Positions 23,714-35,385 are shown, counted from the stretch's first letter. The stretch: DNA of 64,000 nt from Closterium sp. Naga37s-1 (GCA_947471745.1 CANJKZ010000820.1:1123501-1187500); one strand, 5' to 3'. Notes: generated by a model not told the origin, from the sequence alone. Numbers and translations: made by a program.

Positions 23714-24213
23714 AGACTACACTAACATGGGGAAGAGTGAAGTTCACTCACACTCAGTATGGCTTTTAATTAAACCAACTGCTGTAACACCAATAACGAT
23801 ACATACTCAGTACATATTTCCCAACCAGGGCTCTCGTTATCAGACCAATTTGGTCTGATGGTCTGAGTTTAAGACTTGATTTTTTGTATTCATCTGCTTC
23901 CTAAGAATCTGTGTTTGTTCTCATCTTATCAGTAAGATAAGCGTTTTAGGTTCATATGATTTTTCCAGACGTGTAGAATTTTTAATCTGAATATACAGAT
24001 ATCGAGTTCGGTTTCGTCTGAAACCGACATCTTGACCCACTAGGCCATATGCCCAGTGGACCAGAGAATAGAACCACAGGTACAGCCATTTGCTGCTCTG
24101 TAACAGCACGCGCATTCAATACGCGTGTCTTATAGCAGCCTCGCTTGATGGCTATCGTGTTATTCATTTGCAAGTCTGACGCTCCCATTGTGCTATTCGT
24201 GGCTTTGGTTCAG
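23714..24213. other. Intergenic stretch between kinase and hAT-like gene
   Basis: No convincing gene. It contains a 21-bp perfect hairpin, atcagaccaa-t-ttggtctgat (23839-23859), and a weak tRNA-like block on the minus strand (listed separately). Confidence 0.5.
23999..24063 (-). other. Weak tRNA-like / SINE-head candidate
   Basis: The minus strand has an A-box-like TGGCCTAGTGGG (24036-24047) and, about 26 nt further on, gaactcgat (24001-24009), which only partly fits a B box. A 7-bp stem with 4-nt loop lies between them (24009-24026). The cloverleaf does not close. A tRNA-derived SINE head is possible, and chance is as likely. Confidence 0.22.
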
Positions 24214-25768
24214 TTCATGGCAGAGCAGGGGACTCCGGATCTGCCCCTGAAGGAGAACGGGACGTACTACAGCGAGTAAGTGTCCCGTTCAAAACTTCTG
24301 CTTTGTGTTCCGTGGGTTTACAATACTAACGAGTTTTAACCCCGCGTGTCTCAGGTACGGCTTCGCACAACTGGTCGAGACCATGGTGTGCTACCTGAAG
24401 TCCCGCCAGCTGAAACACATCCGCGATAGTCCGTACCTTGGCATCCAGTTGGACGAGAGCACCGACCGACGGCGGGGGAAACACATGATCGTCTATTTGA
24501 CGTTCATGCGTGACAACGCTCCCGTCACTGAGTTCTTCGCCTTGCTCACTGTGGATCAGTGTGACGCCGCGTCACTCACTACAGTTCTCTTGACTCATCT
24601 GGAGAGTATCGGCATCGACCTGATGCGCCTCACCGGTATGAGCACTGATGGTGCTTCTGTCATGCTTGGACAGCACAACGGAGTCACAGCGCGCCTCAAA
24701 GTCAAGGTTCCTCATCTTGTGTCGTCCCACTGCATCGCGCACAGGTAAGTTTGTTGCTTCGTGTTTTCCATACTTTTTTTAAAAAATACCCGTGCTAATG
24801 TTACGTTCCGTTGTCTTGCAGGGAGGCCTTGGCGGCCAAGGATGCTGCCACCGCGCATCCGGACTTCAACATCGTGGACAAGGTGGTCCGTGCCGTAGCA
24901 GAGAACCTTGGTCGCTCTTCTGTTAATCACGCCCGCTTTCAAGAGCTTCAGGAGGTCATTTGCGAGACCCACCTCGAAGTCCAAGGCATCAAGGACGTCC
25001 GATGGTTGTCTCGTGGTGACGCCATCCAGCGCCTGGTGAAGGTGTTTCCTGCAGCAGTGATGGTCTTGCACGAGACAAACAAGAAGATGTATCAAGTCGT
25101 AACGAGCTACAAATTCCATTTCCTGCTGTTCTTCCTTGCTGATGTCCTGAAGGAGCTCAACCTTCTCAGCTTGAAGTTTCAGCGGCGCCAGGTGAGCAGG
25201 TTTCTCGACTTACTGTTTGTTGTTTTACTATACTTTTAATAACATCCTGCTGTTGCAACCCCGTTTACAGGTCGACGCAACCCATGTGCTGCCGATGGTG
25301 CACAACACCACCTTACTGCTGCGCATACGTTACCTCGACTGCGACGACGCGACTTTTGGCCAGGGTGGAGACGCGTTGGGCCCGTTCCTCGACAAGCACG
25401 CATCAGGGGAGTTCCGTGAGGTCCTCGTTGCTGGCACAGCTTCCGACGGCACATCGGTCAGCCATCGATACCGACTGCACGAGGAGAAAATCAAGGGGCA
25501 GAAAAGTGGTGTGGACCACCAAGCGTGTTTGGGGCTGGCGCGCGAGTTCATCACGACCTTGGTTGGTCGGCTCGACTACCGCCTCAAGGATCTTTCACAC
25601 CTCGACGGGGTGAAGCTGTTCAAGCAGGGATCGTATCCCAAGAACCAGGCAAAGCGTGAGCGAAGGCTAGGCCAATGGCTCCAGTCTCTGCGCAACATGT
25701 TCAAGAAGAAGCCAGAAGACCCTGATACTCTACCAGGTGCGTCAAATGCCGGGAATGTGCTGCTATAG
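24214..25768 (+). CDS. hAT-superfamily transposase-like gene, partial, with introns
   Basis: Visible exons: 24214-24275, 24355-24744, 24822-25191 and 25271 to either a donor at 25737 or the stop at 25766-25768. Junctions are GT-AG and phases agree (2, 2, 0). The product has the hAT/ZNF862-like RNase-H-fold pattern: KENGTYYSEYGFAQLVE, LGIQLDESTD (first catalytic Asp region), STDGASVMLGQHNGV (second Asp region), SHCIAHREAL and DVRWLSRGDAIQRL. The N-terminal DNA-binding part is not seen. The C-terminal dimerisation region, with the last catalytic Glu, is missing, the gene running straight into E6 at 25811. No terminal repeats were found, so it may be a transposon relic or a host gene derived from one. 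The open multi-exon structure argues against great age. Confidence 0.7.
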
Positions 25769-25937
25769 TCTTCAGAATTCTCTTTCAGCTGCATGTTTCA
25801 ACCCTTGAAGCCAGGGTGGGCGGCGCAGCCAGATCTCCTCGTGCAGGCTGCCCTGCAAGAAGGCTGTACTGAAGTCCAGAGAGTGCAACTCGTAGTCACG
25901 CTGAGCAGCGACGTGCAGCAACACCCGAAGAGTAGTC

Positions 25938-26069
25938 TGTCAGAATGTTATAGTGCTTACATTTGTGTAGGCTATAGTGGGGTAGCCCATAAGGGGTACA
26001 ACCCAATTAGGGTTAGTACTTGTACCCAACTGTTTCATAGTTCATTCATTCTCGTTCGTTAGTTTGACA
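25938..26069 (+). repeat. 5' LTR of E4
   Basis: 132 bp. Over its first 40 bp it is closer to the E6 LTR (31984-32116) than to its own partner at 31572-31703. Confidence 0.9.
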
Positions 26070-26104
26070 TGGTTTCAGAGCAGGTCCTTCGCTAGGACCG
26101 TTTT

Positions 26105-26560
26105 TTTAGGGCCCACCACAGCACTGCCCCACTAGCCGCCCTGCTGGCTCACGCGCCGCCCTCTGCAGCCCTCGTGACGCACCTACTGCCCAGCGCGCCG
26201 CCCCTAGGCCCGTCGACCTAGGCCCACCCGTCGCCTCTAGGCCCGTCGACCTAGGCCCCGCGCGTCGACCTAGGCCTGCCCGTCGACCTAGGCGTGCCCG
26301 TCGACCTAGGCCCCTGCTGGCCCGCCCGCCCGTCGACCTCGGCCCGCGCGTCGACCTTGGCCCCTCCTGGCCAGCCCGTCGACCTAGGCCCCTGCAGCCC
26401 CGCGCGTCGCCCCTAGGCCCCCGCGCGTCACCCATGCTGCCCTCGTGCCGCCCCTGCAGTCCCGCGCGTCGCCCCTAGGCCCCCGCGCGTCGCCCCTGCT
26501 GCCCTCGTGCCGCCCCTGCAGTCCCGCGCGCCGCCCCTAGCCCCCCCCCCCCGTGTGTCG
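26105..26560 (+). repeat. GC-rich tandem leader of E4
   Basis: Repeats of cgtcgacctaggcccc and cgcgcgtcgcccctaggccc, each containing palindromic GTCGAC or CCTAGG. It is followed by Pro/Ala-rich sequence that stays open in frame with gag for about 150 codons before the likely gag ATG (about 27037). Confidence 0.8.
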
Positions 26561-29500
26561 CCCCTGCTGCCCTCGTGCCGCCCCTGCAGCCCCTGCAGCC
26601 TCGAGCGCCGCCCCTGCTGCCCTCCTCGCCGCCCCTGCAGTCCCGCGCGTCGCCCCTAGCGGCCCGCCTTGAGCCCCTGCAGCCAGCAAGCCGCCCTTTG
26701 CAGCCCCGCGCGCCGCCCTTTGGGGCCCCTTTTGCAGCCCCTGCAGCCCCGCGCGCTGCCTCTTACGGCCCGCCCGCTGACCCTACGGCACTGCTTGCCG
26801 CCCCTGCAGCCCCGCGCGCCGCCTCTTACGGCCCGCCCTTCGCTCCTGCAGCCAGCAAGCCGCCCCTGCAGCCCCGCGCTCCGCCCCTTGCGGCACTCTC
26901 GCAGCCCCTGCTGCCCCGCGAGTCACTCCTTGCGGCCCGCCAGCCGCCTCTCCTGCAGCCTGCGCACCTCCACTTGCAGCCCGCTTACTTTTCCTTGCAC
27001 TGCTTGGCTCCTGCTCGCCCTGCGTACTACGCTGATATGGCTTCTCTCCATGTCCTAGCGTTCGATCATGAGGGCCGTCCGATCCAGTTCGACACGTGGC
27101 TCGATGACTTGCAGCTGTACCTGCTGAGCGACTCTAGAGACAGTGTTTTGTTGTTTGACCACACGTCTGGAGCCGCTCCCACCCCTCCCGCCACAGCTGA
27201 CAGTGCGACTTGCTCACAGTGGCTTACTCGTGACGCTGCTGCTCGCTTAGCCATTCGCAATCACTTGCCGTTGGCCGAATGTGCTCACTTCGTACAGCAC
27301 AGGACTGCACAGGCGCTGTACGACGCTGTAGTCGCCCGTTACTCCGCCACAGCTGCTCTAGGCCGTCTTCTACTTGCCTACTTGTTTCCCGAGCTGTCCG
27401 CCTTTGCCACAGTAGATGACCTAGTTTCCCACCTTCGCACTAGCGACGCCCGCTACCGCGCTGCCCTCCCTGCAGATTTCCTTCACAAGAACCCGCCCCC
27501 GATGTACATCACTCTCTACTTTATAGTCACTCGCCTCCCTGACTCTCTTCGCGCTGTTAGGGACAAATTTCTCGCACTCAACCCCACAGTCCTCATTGTT
27601 GTCCTGCTCGAGCAGCACCTCCTTGCAGCTGAGACTAGTGTAGTCGCTGTAGGTGCCGCTCATGGCACTCCTCGCACGCCCTTCTTTGAGGGGTGTTCCC
27701 CCTCCCCCCTTGCCCCCTCCTACGCCTCTGCTGCTGCTGTCGACGTCCTTGGTGCTGAAGATGTCGGGGTTGCTTCTTCTAGTAGGAAGCGCCACACCAG
27801 CAAGGGCAAGGGTGGGAGAGGTGGTGGCGGTGGCAGCGGGGGTGGTGGTGGGGGCAGCAGTGGAGGTGGTGGGGGCTGTGGAGGTGGTGGTGGTGGTGGG
27901 AGTGGTGGCGGGAGTGGGGGCTTTGGCAGCGTCGGTGGTGGCAGCGGTGGGGGTGGTGGTAGTGGCGGCAGTGGGAGTGGTGGTGGTAGGGCTGGAGCTG
28001 CTCAGTGGGGAAGTTCTGGCGGTGGCCAGAGGCAGCGACAGCAGCGTCGGAGCGAGACCCCGTCGCCCCAGCAGCTTTGTGAGTGGTTTCTCAGAGTGGG
28101 GCGCCTGGGGGTAGTGGTAGCTGCCCGTATGTCATTCGCACGGGAGACATGCGGGAAGCCCCACACTCAGCATTGCTGCTTCTCCCGCCTAGACGACGCT
28201 TGGCGCGAAGATTTTGGTGACGAAGCCGAGCGCCCCCGCTGGGCAGAGCTGCTTAGGTCGCAGGTTGCCATCTTTGATCTTGACTTTGATTCTATCCTTG
28301 CTGCTATGTATGCATTGTCTGTTTGTGCTGAGGGTGACTGCTACCTGTGTGTGCCGCCTGACCCAGGTATAGAGGCTGCCGCTCTAGGTGCTACTGAGTC
28401 TGCTCTCCCTGGTACTGCGCCTGCTGAGGCCTTGCACACCTTTACACTTGACTCAGGTGCTTCACGCTTTTTCTTTCGTGACAGCACCACCCTCACTCCT
28501 CTCTCTGCACCTGTACCGGTCCGACTGGCTGACCCCTCCGGGGGCCCAGTCGTTACCCATTCCTCCACTGTTCTCCCTTGTCCAGCGATTTCGTCCGGCT
28601 CACTCTCAGGCCTTCACCTCCTCTCGTTCTCTACGAACTTGGTTAGTACAGCTGCCCTCCAGGATGCGATGGTCACTACCACCACTCCTGGGGGTCAGCG
28701 TGAGTCGATCTGCACGTGTATACGGACAGGCCGTCACATGGCCACGTTCACTCGTCGGCCAGGGTCGAGTCTGTAAACACTGGCTACCGAGCCTCCTCAG
28801 GTAGCTGCGTCTGCCCAGGTGTCCGCGTCAGGTCAGGTAGCACCCCCTTGCTCGTGTCACCTCCTGTTGCACCAGACTCTCCTTTGGCACCACCGACTTG
28901 GTCACCCCTCCCTGCCACGCCTTCGTGGCATGCACTCCCACCTCCTTGTGTCTGGTCTTCCCAGGTCTCTGCCTCCCCTCCCGCCCTCGCCTGCCCCGCC
29001 CTGCCTTTCTTGCGTCGAGGGGCGGCAGCGCGCCGCTCCTCACTCCTCCTCGTTTCCCCCGACGACTGCTCCCCTGCAGACTCTCCACATGGACGTGTGG
29101 GGCCCAGCCCGCGTCAGTGGACAGAGCCGTGAGCGCTACTTTATGCTGGTTGTTGACGACTACACGTGTTACACCACGGTCTTCCCCTTGCGCAGCAAGG
29201 GTGAGGTCCCTGATGTCTTGATCCCTTGGATCCGCGCAGTCCGTCTCCAGCTCCGCGAGCGTTTCCGCCAGGACCTTCTTGTCCTGTGTCTGCACTCTGA
29301 CAGAGGTGGTGAGTTCTCCTCCGACCTCTTGCGGGACTTTTGTCGTGGGGAGGGCATTCTCCAGTCGTTCACGCTTCCGGCCTCCCCTCAGCAAAATGGG
29401 ATTGCTGAGCGCCACATTGGCTTAGCCATGGAGGTCGCTCGTACCTCCATGATCCATGCGGCTGCTCCCCATTTTCTGAGGCCGATTGCGGTCCGGTACG

Positions 29501-31571
29501 CTGCGCATCAGCTCAACCTCTGGCCCCGTGTCTCCTCGCCGGAGACCTCGCCTACACTGCGTTGAACGGGGAAGGTTGGCGATGCGTCGGTGTTCCGAGT
29601 CTGAGGTGCTCGTACCAGGGGTACTGGAGCTGCCGAGGCTAGTGGTGTTGGGGGAGCTAGAGCTAGAGACCCTACGGAGCTTGGAGCTTCTGGGGCTGGA
29701 GGCGCTGGAGCTGGAGGCACTTGCGCTGGTGGAGCTGGAGGCACTGGCGCTGGTGGAGCTGGAGCTGGTGGCGGTGGAGCCGGAGGCACTGGCAGTGGCA
29801 GGCAGCCATGGCAGTCAGGGCAGGCAGCCATGGATGCCGAGATGGCATCCTGGAAGTCCACAGGCACCTACGTTGACGAGGTTCCCCCACCTGGGGCGAA
29901 CATAGTCGATGGCATGTGGATCTTCAGGGTGAAGCGGCCGCCGGGTTCTCCGCCTGCCTTCAAGGCGCGTTACGTTGCTAGAGGGTTCAGTCAGCGACAG
30001 GGAGTTGACTACTTCCAGACCTTCTCCCCCACCCTGAAGATGACTACTCTTCGGGTGTTGCTACACGTCGCTGCTCAGCGTGACTACGAGTTGCACTCTC
30101 TGGACTTCAGCACAGCGTTCCTGCAGGGCAGCCTGCACGAGGAGATCTGGTTGCGTCGCCCACCTGGTTTCACTCAGTCTTTCCCTCCAGGTACTCAGTG
30201 GAGTCTTCGGCGGCCAGTCTACGGTCTCCGCCAGGCGCCTCGCGAGTGAAACGACACACTGAGGACTACACTTGTGGCTCTTGGGTTTGCTCCTGCTACT
30301 GCAGACCCGTCGCTGTTTCTACGCACCGACACCTCGCTGCCGCCGTTCTATGTCCTTGTCTACGTCGACGACCTCGTCTTTGCCACTGCTGACACTAAGG
30401 CACTGACTCTTGTGAAGTCGGAGCTGCAGAAGAGACACACCTGCACTGACCTGGATGAACTGCGCAGCTATCTTGGCTTGCAGATCACCCGGGACAGAGC
30501 ACGGCGCACCATCACCCTGACTCAGTCACACATGGTGCACCAGGTCCTTCAGCGCTTCAGCTTCCAGTTCTCCTCGCCACGGCCCACTCCTCTGTATACC
30601 AGCCACTTGCTCTCAGCTCCACCTTCGGACGAGTCCGTAGAGCCGAGTGGTCCGTACCCAGAGCTTGTGGGTTGCCTCATGTACCTGATGACGTGCACTC
30701 GACCCGACCTCGCGTACCCTCTCAGCCTCCTGGCACACTACGTGGCTCCTGGCAGGCACCGAAAGGTGCACTGGGATGCTGCGAAGAGGGTACTGCGTTA
30801 CTTAGGCAGTACGTCAGGCATGGGGCTCGTGCTTGGAGGACGGGGTCCAGTTGTCCTCACCGGTCACGCAGACGCCTCCTGGGTTGAGGACTCAGCTACG
30901 TAGCGGTCGTCACAGGGTTACACCTTCAGCCTTGGTTCCGGCTCAGTTTCTTGGCGGTCTACCCGCTCGTCTTTGGTTCTCAGCTCCAGCTGTGAGGCTG
31001 AGATCTACGCCGGGGCCATGGCTGCTCAGAAGCTACGCTGGCTCACCTACCTGCTGACTGACTTGGGAGAACAGCCTCGTTCGCCTCCAGTTCTGTACGT
31101 AGACAACAAGGCCATGATTGCCTTGTGTCGGGAGCACAGACTGGAGCACAGAACGAAGCACATTGCTCTGCGTTACTTCCTTGCTCGAGAGTTGCAGCAG
31201 CGTGGCCAGCTTCGTCTTGCGTACGTGGCTACTAGAGCCAACATTGCTGATATATTCACCAAGGCACTTCCGCCTGGTGATCATCAGCGCTTCTCTACTG
31301 TGTTAGGCCTTGTGCCTACTTTGCCTCACTTACTTCCTGGGTGACCTTGCTTGTACTGTGATCTATATATATACCTGCATGCTTGCACTTGCTAGGGTAT
31401 GATCACTGTATTGTTTGTTCTCTTTTATATAACTCTGCATGTGAACTGGTCTTGTGGCCCTTTGCTTGTGCTCGGACTGTGTGGTGACTTTGTGATCCAC
31501 CCTGAGCTTGCTTTGCTTTGCTTGACTGGTCTTGTGACCACTTGTTCTCCCCCACTTTGCCTATGGGGGTG

Positions 31572-31703
31572 TGTCAGAACATTATAGCTTATACATCTGT
31601 GTAGGCTGTAGTGGGGTAGCCCATAAGGGGTACAACCCAATTAGGGTTAGTACTTGTACCCAACTGTTTCATAGTTCAACCATTCTCGTTCGTTACTTTG
31701 ACA
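31572..31703 (+). repeat. 3' LTR of E4
   Basis: 132 bp, TGTCAG...TTGACA, preceded by the family-A purine tract. Confidence 0.9.
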
Positions 31704-31983
31704 GCCTAGAGCAGCAGCCTCTATACTTGGGTCAGGCGGCACACACAGGGTGGACGGGCGGGCGCGTGGGGCAGCAGGGTCGACGGGCGGGCCGGGGCCT
31801 AGGGGCGACGGGCGCGCGTGGCCTAGGGTCGACGGGCGGGCCGCAAGAGGGCGGCGCGCAGGGCAGTAGGTGCAGCACAAGGGTTGCAGAGGGCGGCGCG
31901 TGAGCCAGCAGGGCGGCTAGTGGGGCAGCTCTGTGGTGGGCCCTAAAAAAATCGGTCCTAACGAAGGACCTGCTCTGAAACCA

Positions 31984-32116
31984 TGTCAAAAGAATGAACG
32001 AGAATGAATGCATTGAACAGAAGTTGGGTACAAGTACTAACCCTAATTGGGTGGTACCCCTTATGGGCTACCCACACTATAGCCTACACAAATGTAAGCA
32101 CTATGACATTCTGACA
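31984..32116 (-). repeat. 5' LTR of E6
   Basis: 133 bp. The primer site (minus-strand TGGTTTCAGAGC) lies on its inner side at about 31972-31983. Confidence 0.88.
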
Positions 32117-33263
32117 GCGAGATGGGCAACGAAGATGCCGCAGGCGCCCCGAGGAACCTCCTGTGGTGGTTCCCCACCCAAGGCGGCAATTGGAGCTTCG
32201 GTTGGCGAAAAATCCAAATCTCCGACAGCAGTACGGCGACAGATGCAACGTCGGATGCGACAGTAGCGAGCGCATCGCCCACCGAGACGACCATCGCGAA
32301 AAAAGGGCAGTTCAAAAAGCAGCGTAAAAGTTACTTGGCTGCAACTTTCAAGCTGTATTTTTTAACGCCAGAAAAAAAGTCAAGGTTCTAAAACTGTGTA
32401 CCGAACGTGACTTGCGATGCAACGTTTCCGTCACTCTTCCGTCACTAACTGCACACGTTGACTCAACTAACCAAGTATACACAACAGCAACTTTTCCGTC
32501 AATTTTGAGCGACCTGAACGAAAGTGTCACGACAACGCCACATGGCGTACACCACACTCGAGATGAAACTTTGAAATGCTGCCTTGGCGTCTACCGTACC
32601 CTAATGTCAACCGTAAAAAAAGATGACAATCAACGCACGTAATCTTTCCATGTGGACCAATCAGATCTTGCGATTTAGCGTACAATAACAAATATTAATT
32701 GGCTGGCGATCTATACAAAAACCGCTGCGACGATTGTGGTTCATCCGACAATGGCACAACATATGATGAAATTGGATCTCTTTATTACCGTAAATTATCA
32801 CAACTGACAAAAACGGTACACATTTTCGTTTCCAACCCTATCCGTAACTTAAGACTCCAGTGTTAGGTTTCTAGACCTGCGTCTCTGAAATAAAAACTCT
32901 ACAAATTAGAGCCGATGTAAACAGGAAAAACAGACATGGAAACATGTCTAACAAACAAACCAAGGATTGCGTTTTCAGCACTCACCTGTGAGGTTAGCAA
33001 AAATGGAGTACGCTGAAGTGTTGGAAAATATACAAAGTGCGTTTCTCGTTGACGATAGGTCTGCAGTAGCAGGTACGCCATGCAAATGACGCATAATGCG
33101 ATTGTAGACATGTATACTCCTGCAAGGAAAAAAGTTGAGCGATGGCGTTCACATCTGTGAAACCTGCATACATAATGTTTTTGCTACGCGCGACTTTGAG
33201 CTTGCTCCAATGGGATTAGACATCTGTGACCACTGCGCGAACACCAAATACATCATACTTCCC
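32117..33263. other. Unassigned stretch with short unrecognised frames
   Basis: A plus-strand frame from ATG 32122 (MGNEDAAGAP...) to 32391 opens right after the E6 LTR. It is Ser/Thr/Ala-rich, matches no family I know, and may be a 5' exon. At about 33150-33262 a short frame has two CxxC pairs (CETC and CDHC, about 20 residues apart), like a zinc ribbon, before it enters the G-rich leader of E7. The AT-richer middle (32400-33120) shows nothing. Confidence 0.35.
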
Positions 33264-34122
33264 CGTGGGGGGGGGGGGGGGGGCCGACGCGCGGCCTCCC
33301 AGGGCGCCAAAACAGGCGGCAGAAGGGGCGACGCTCGCTCCCCCCCCCCCCCCCAGGTCGCGGCCCCCCAGGGAGCCGCGACGGGCGACGGGAAAAGAGG
33401 GGGGGGCGGTGCACGGGTCCCCGGTGCGCCGCGACAGGCGACGGAGCATGGCCGGGGCGGGGCCGGGGCAGGGCTGGGGCAGGGCCGGGGCAGGGCCTCG
33501 ACAGGGCCGCGACAGGGCAGGGGCAGGGCCGCGACAGGGCCGCGGTGGGCGACGGGGCAGGGCCGCGACGGGGGGCCGCGACTTAGGGCCGCGACGGGGG
33601 GCCGCGACAGAAGGGCCGCGACGGGGGGCCGCGACGGGGGGCCGCGACGGGGGGCTGCGACGGGGGGTCGCGACGGGGCCGCGAAGGGGGGCCGCGACGG
33701 GGGGGGCCGCGACGGGGGGCCGCGACGGGGGGGGCGCGACGGGGGGGCGCGACAGGGCGACGGGGCAGGGCCGGGCGACGGGGCAGGGCCGGGGCGAGGC
33801 CGTGACGGGGCCGCGACAGGGCCGCGACGGGGTCGCGAAGGGGCCACGAAGGGGCCACGAAGGGGCCACGAAGGGCCGCGACGGGCAGCAGGGCAGAGCG
33901 CGAAACGCGCTAAGGGCAGGGCAGAAAAAAAAGTTTAGCGAAGTGGTGGGCCCTAGGAAGGAACAGTCCCAGGAGGGAACCAGCTCCATATCATGTGAAG
34001 AAACAGGAATGAATGGAAGAAGGGGTTTCACTAGCAAGCAGTTGAGTACATATAGCAAACCCTAAATTGGGCTGTACTCACTATTGAGTACCCCAGTGCT
34101 AGACAAACATAACATTCTGACA
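33264..34122 (-). mobile_element. E7: 5' end of a copia element (LTR and leader only)
   Basis: The 5' LTR (33994-34122, 129 bp) is followed, reading leftward, by a primer-site-like tgatatggagctgg and a GC-rich leader (33264-33930) of gccgcgacggggg units with several long G runs. No gag or pol part follows, so the copy is heavily truncated. It lies within or beside a gypsy remnant. The LTR type matches the solo LTR at 14885-15027. Confidence 0.8.
33994..34122 (-). repeat. 5' LTR of E7
   Basis: 129 bp, TG...CA. It contains the near-palindromic gtactcactattgagtac, matching the same spot in the E8 LTR. Confidence 0.88.
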
Positions 34123-35268
34123 GAAACTACAATTCTCCTCTGCATACCACCCACAGACGGATGGCCAGACCGAGCGGACTAATCAGACAATGGAGCAGCT
34201 GATACGGACCAACTGCTCCGATCCTACTCGCTGGGAGGACTCGCTAGCCATGTTGGAGTTCGCCTTCAACAATGCCCCGTCCAGCACGTCTAATCACTCC
34301 CCGTTTTTTTTTTAATTACGGGATGGATCCGATGGTGCCTACCACGACTACACTCGACAATCCGGTCCCACGGTCACAAACATTCGTGACAGAACTACAA
34401 GAAGTCCGCGAAAAGGCTGCAAACGCAATTCGCAAGGCAAATACCACTTCCTGAAAATACGCCGACCTTTTACGACGGGAACTTGTCTTGACAGCTGGGC
34501 AATTAGTCCTCCTTGACACGAAGAAACTGCACTTGCTAGGCCCATCGAAATTGCGGCCACAATTCTGCGGACCTTTCAAAATTATCAAGATGGTGACACC
34601 TGTCACCGCGAAGCTGCTGCTACCCGACGACTGGCGCACTCACGATGCCTTCCATGTCAGCTTACTTCGCAAGTTCGTGCCTGCCACGACGGCCATCGCT
34701 CGCCAACAAGCCGCACCAACGGCACGCCCGGTGCCCGAACCGACCCTTGACCCGTCCAAGATCTTGGTGCATCGTGTTCGCCTGGATGTCGCCGGCCGCC
34801 ACGTGGAAATTTTAATTCGCTGGACTGACCGCACCAGTGAGGACGACACGTGGGTACCATCCGCTTCGCTTGCAGACTCCTCGCTTGTTTGTTGATTATC
34901 TCGCTCGCAAGCGTGCCGCGGATATTGACCACCTGGCTTAAAGGGGGGGGGGGGGGGGTAGTGTAAGGAATTTTCCTGAATTCCTTATCGGGGTTGATTG
35001 CTTTGCGTACAGCCCCGATTTTCGGACTCTGCACGTTTGGCCGACATCAACGATGCCAAGCCTCCTCGCGTCGCCTTCAGCTTTCCTCTTCGCCAAACCT
35101 GCACCCAACCTCACTCACCCGAAGTTCCCTCCTAGCTAGCCTACTCACTATATAAGCATGTACCTTCATTTTATAATCAATCTGTTCAATCACTTCTCGT
35201 TATTCGTTAAAATGCGCACTCTCTTTTACAACTCATAACATGCGCACTCTCTTTTACAACTCATAACA
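34123..35268 (+). mobile_element. Ty3/gypsy (chromovirus) 3' remnant
   Basis: Integrase C-terminal half (SAYHPQTDGQTERTNQ, FAFNNAPSSTSNHSP), then a GPFKII-type segment, HDAFHVSLLRKF, and a chromodomain-like end (ILIRWTDRTSEDDTWVP), about 34130-34895. A G-rich purine tract at about 34940-34957 precedes the 3' LTR. Everything upstream of this integrase part is absent. Family: chromodomain-bearing Ty3/gypsy. Broken and truncated, with at least one internal break. Confidence 0.88.
34962..35268 (+). repeat. 3' LTR of the gypsy remnant
   Basis: TGTAAGG...CATAACA, about 307 bp, with a TATA-like ctatataagc near 35150. The terminal 28 bp (tgcgcactctcttttacaac...) are present twice in tandem, at 35213-35240 and 35241-35268. 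Confidence 0.72.
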
Positions 35269-35385
35269 CATTAAGTTTGTGGTTACATTTCTTTGCCCTC
35301 GTCACTCTGCAAAGCCGCATGCAAACTTTCTCAACCGCGTGACACCGACTGACGCGAAAAGGTTGACGGAAAAGCTACTTGGGGG

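Larger units (their letters stand above)
25938..31703 (+). mobile_element. E4: Ty1/copia element (family A) nested in E6
   Basis: LTRs of 132 bp at 25938-26069 and 31572-31703. Primer site TGGTTTCAGAGC starts at 26070, and the purine tract is tgcctatgggggtg. Parts: GC-rich leader about 26105-26960, gag start ATG about 27037, glycine-rich tract about 27810-28000, variant knuckle about 28120-28180, protease about 28450 (LDSGAS), integrase about 28860-29560 (HRLGHP, MDVWG, HSDRGGEF), RT about 29830-30560 (YVDD) and RNase H about 30810-31310. About five breaks. The LTRs differ at about 11 of 132 positions by eye and the flanks carry no target duplication, so the ends may be recombined. Confidence 0.92.
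25811..32116 (-). mobile_element. E6: remnant copia element (family A), host of E4
   Basis: Only two pieces remain: an RT fragment at 25811-25937, and 31704-32116 with part of the protease-proximal region, a short GC-rich leader (about 31735-31930) and the 5' LTR (31984-32116, 133 bp, TG...CA). E4 occupies the space between. The 3' LTR is not present and no target duplication was found. Same LTR type as E4. Badly broken. Confidence 0.75.

Noticed and set aside
26575-27036. N-terminal extension of E4 gag of about 150 residues
   Set aside because: Pro/Ala-rich translation of the repetitive leader; the conserved gag start (MASLHVLAFD) is at about 27037, equivalent to the E2 start at 8163.
32899-33111. 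Small minus-strand frame with a hydrophobic start
   Set aside because: Short, no domain and no supporting signals; likely chance.
33135-34065. Frames of 230-280 codons on both strands
   Set aside because: They are the G-run leader of E7 read in different phases.
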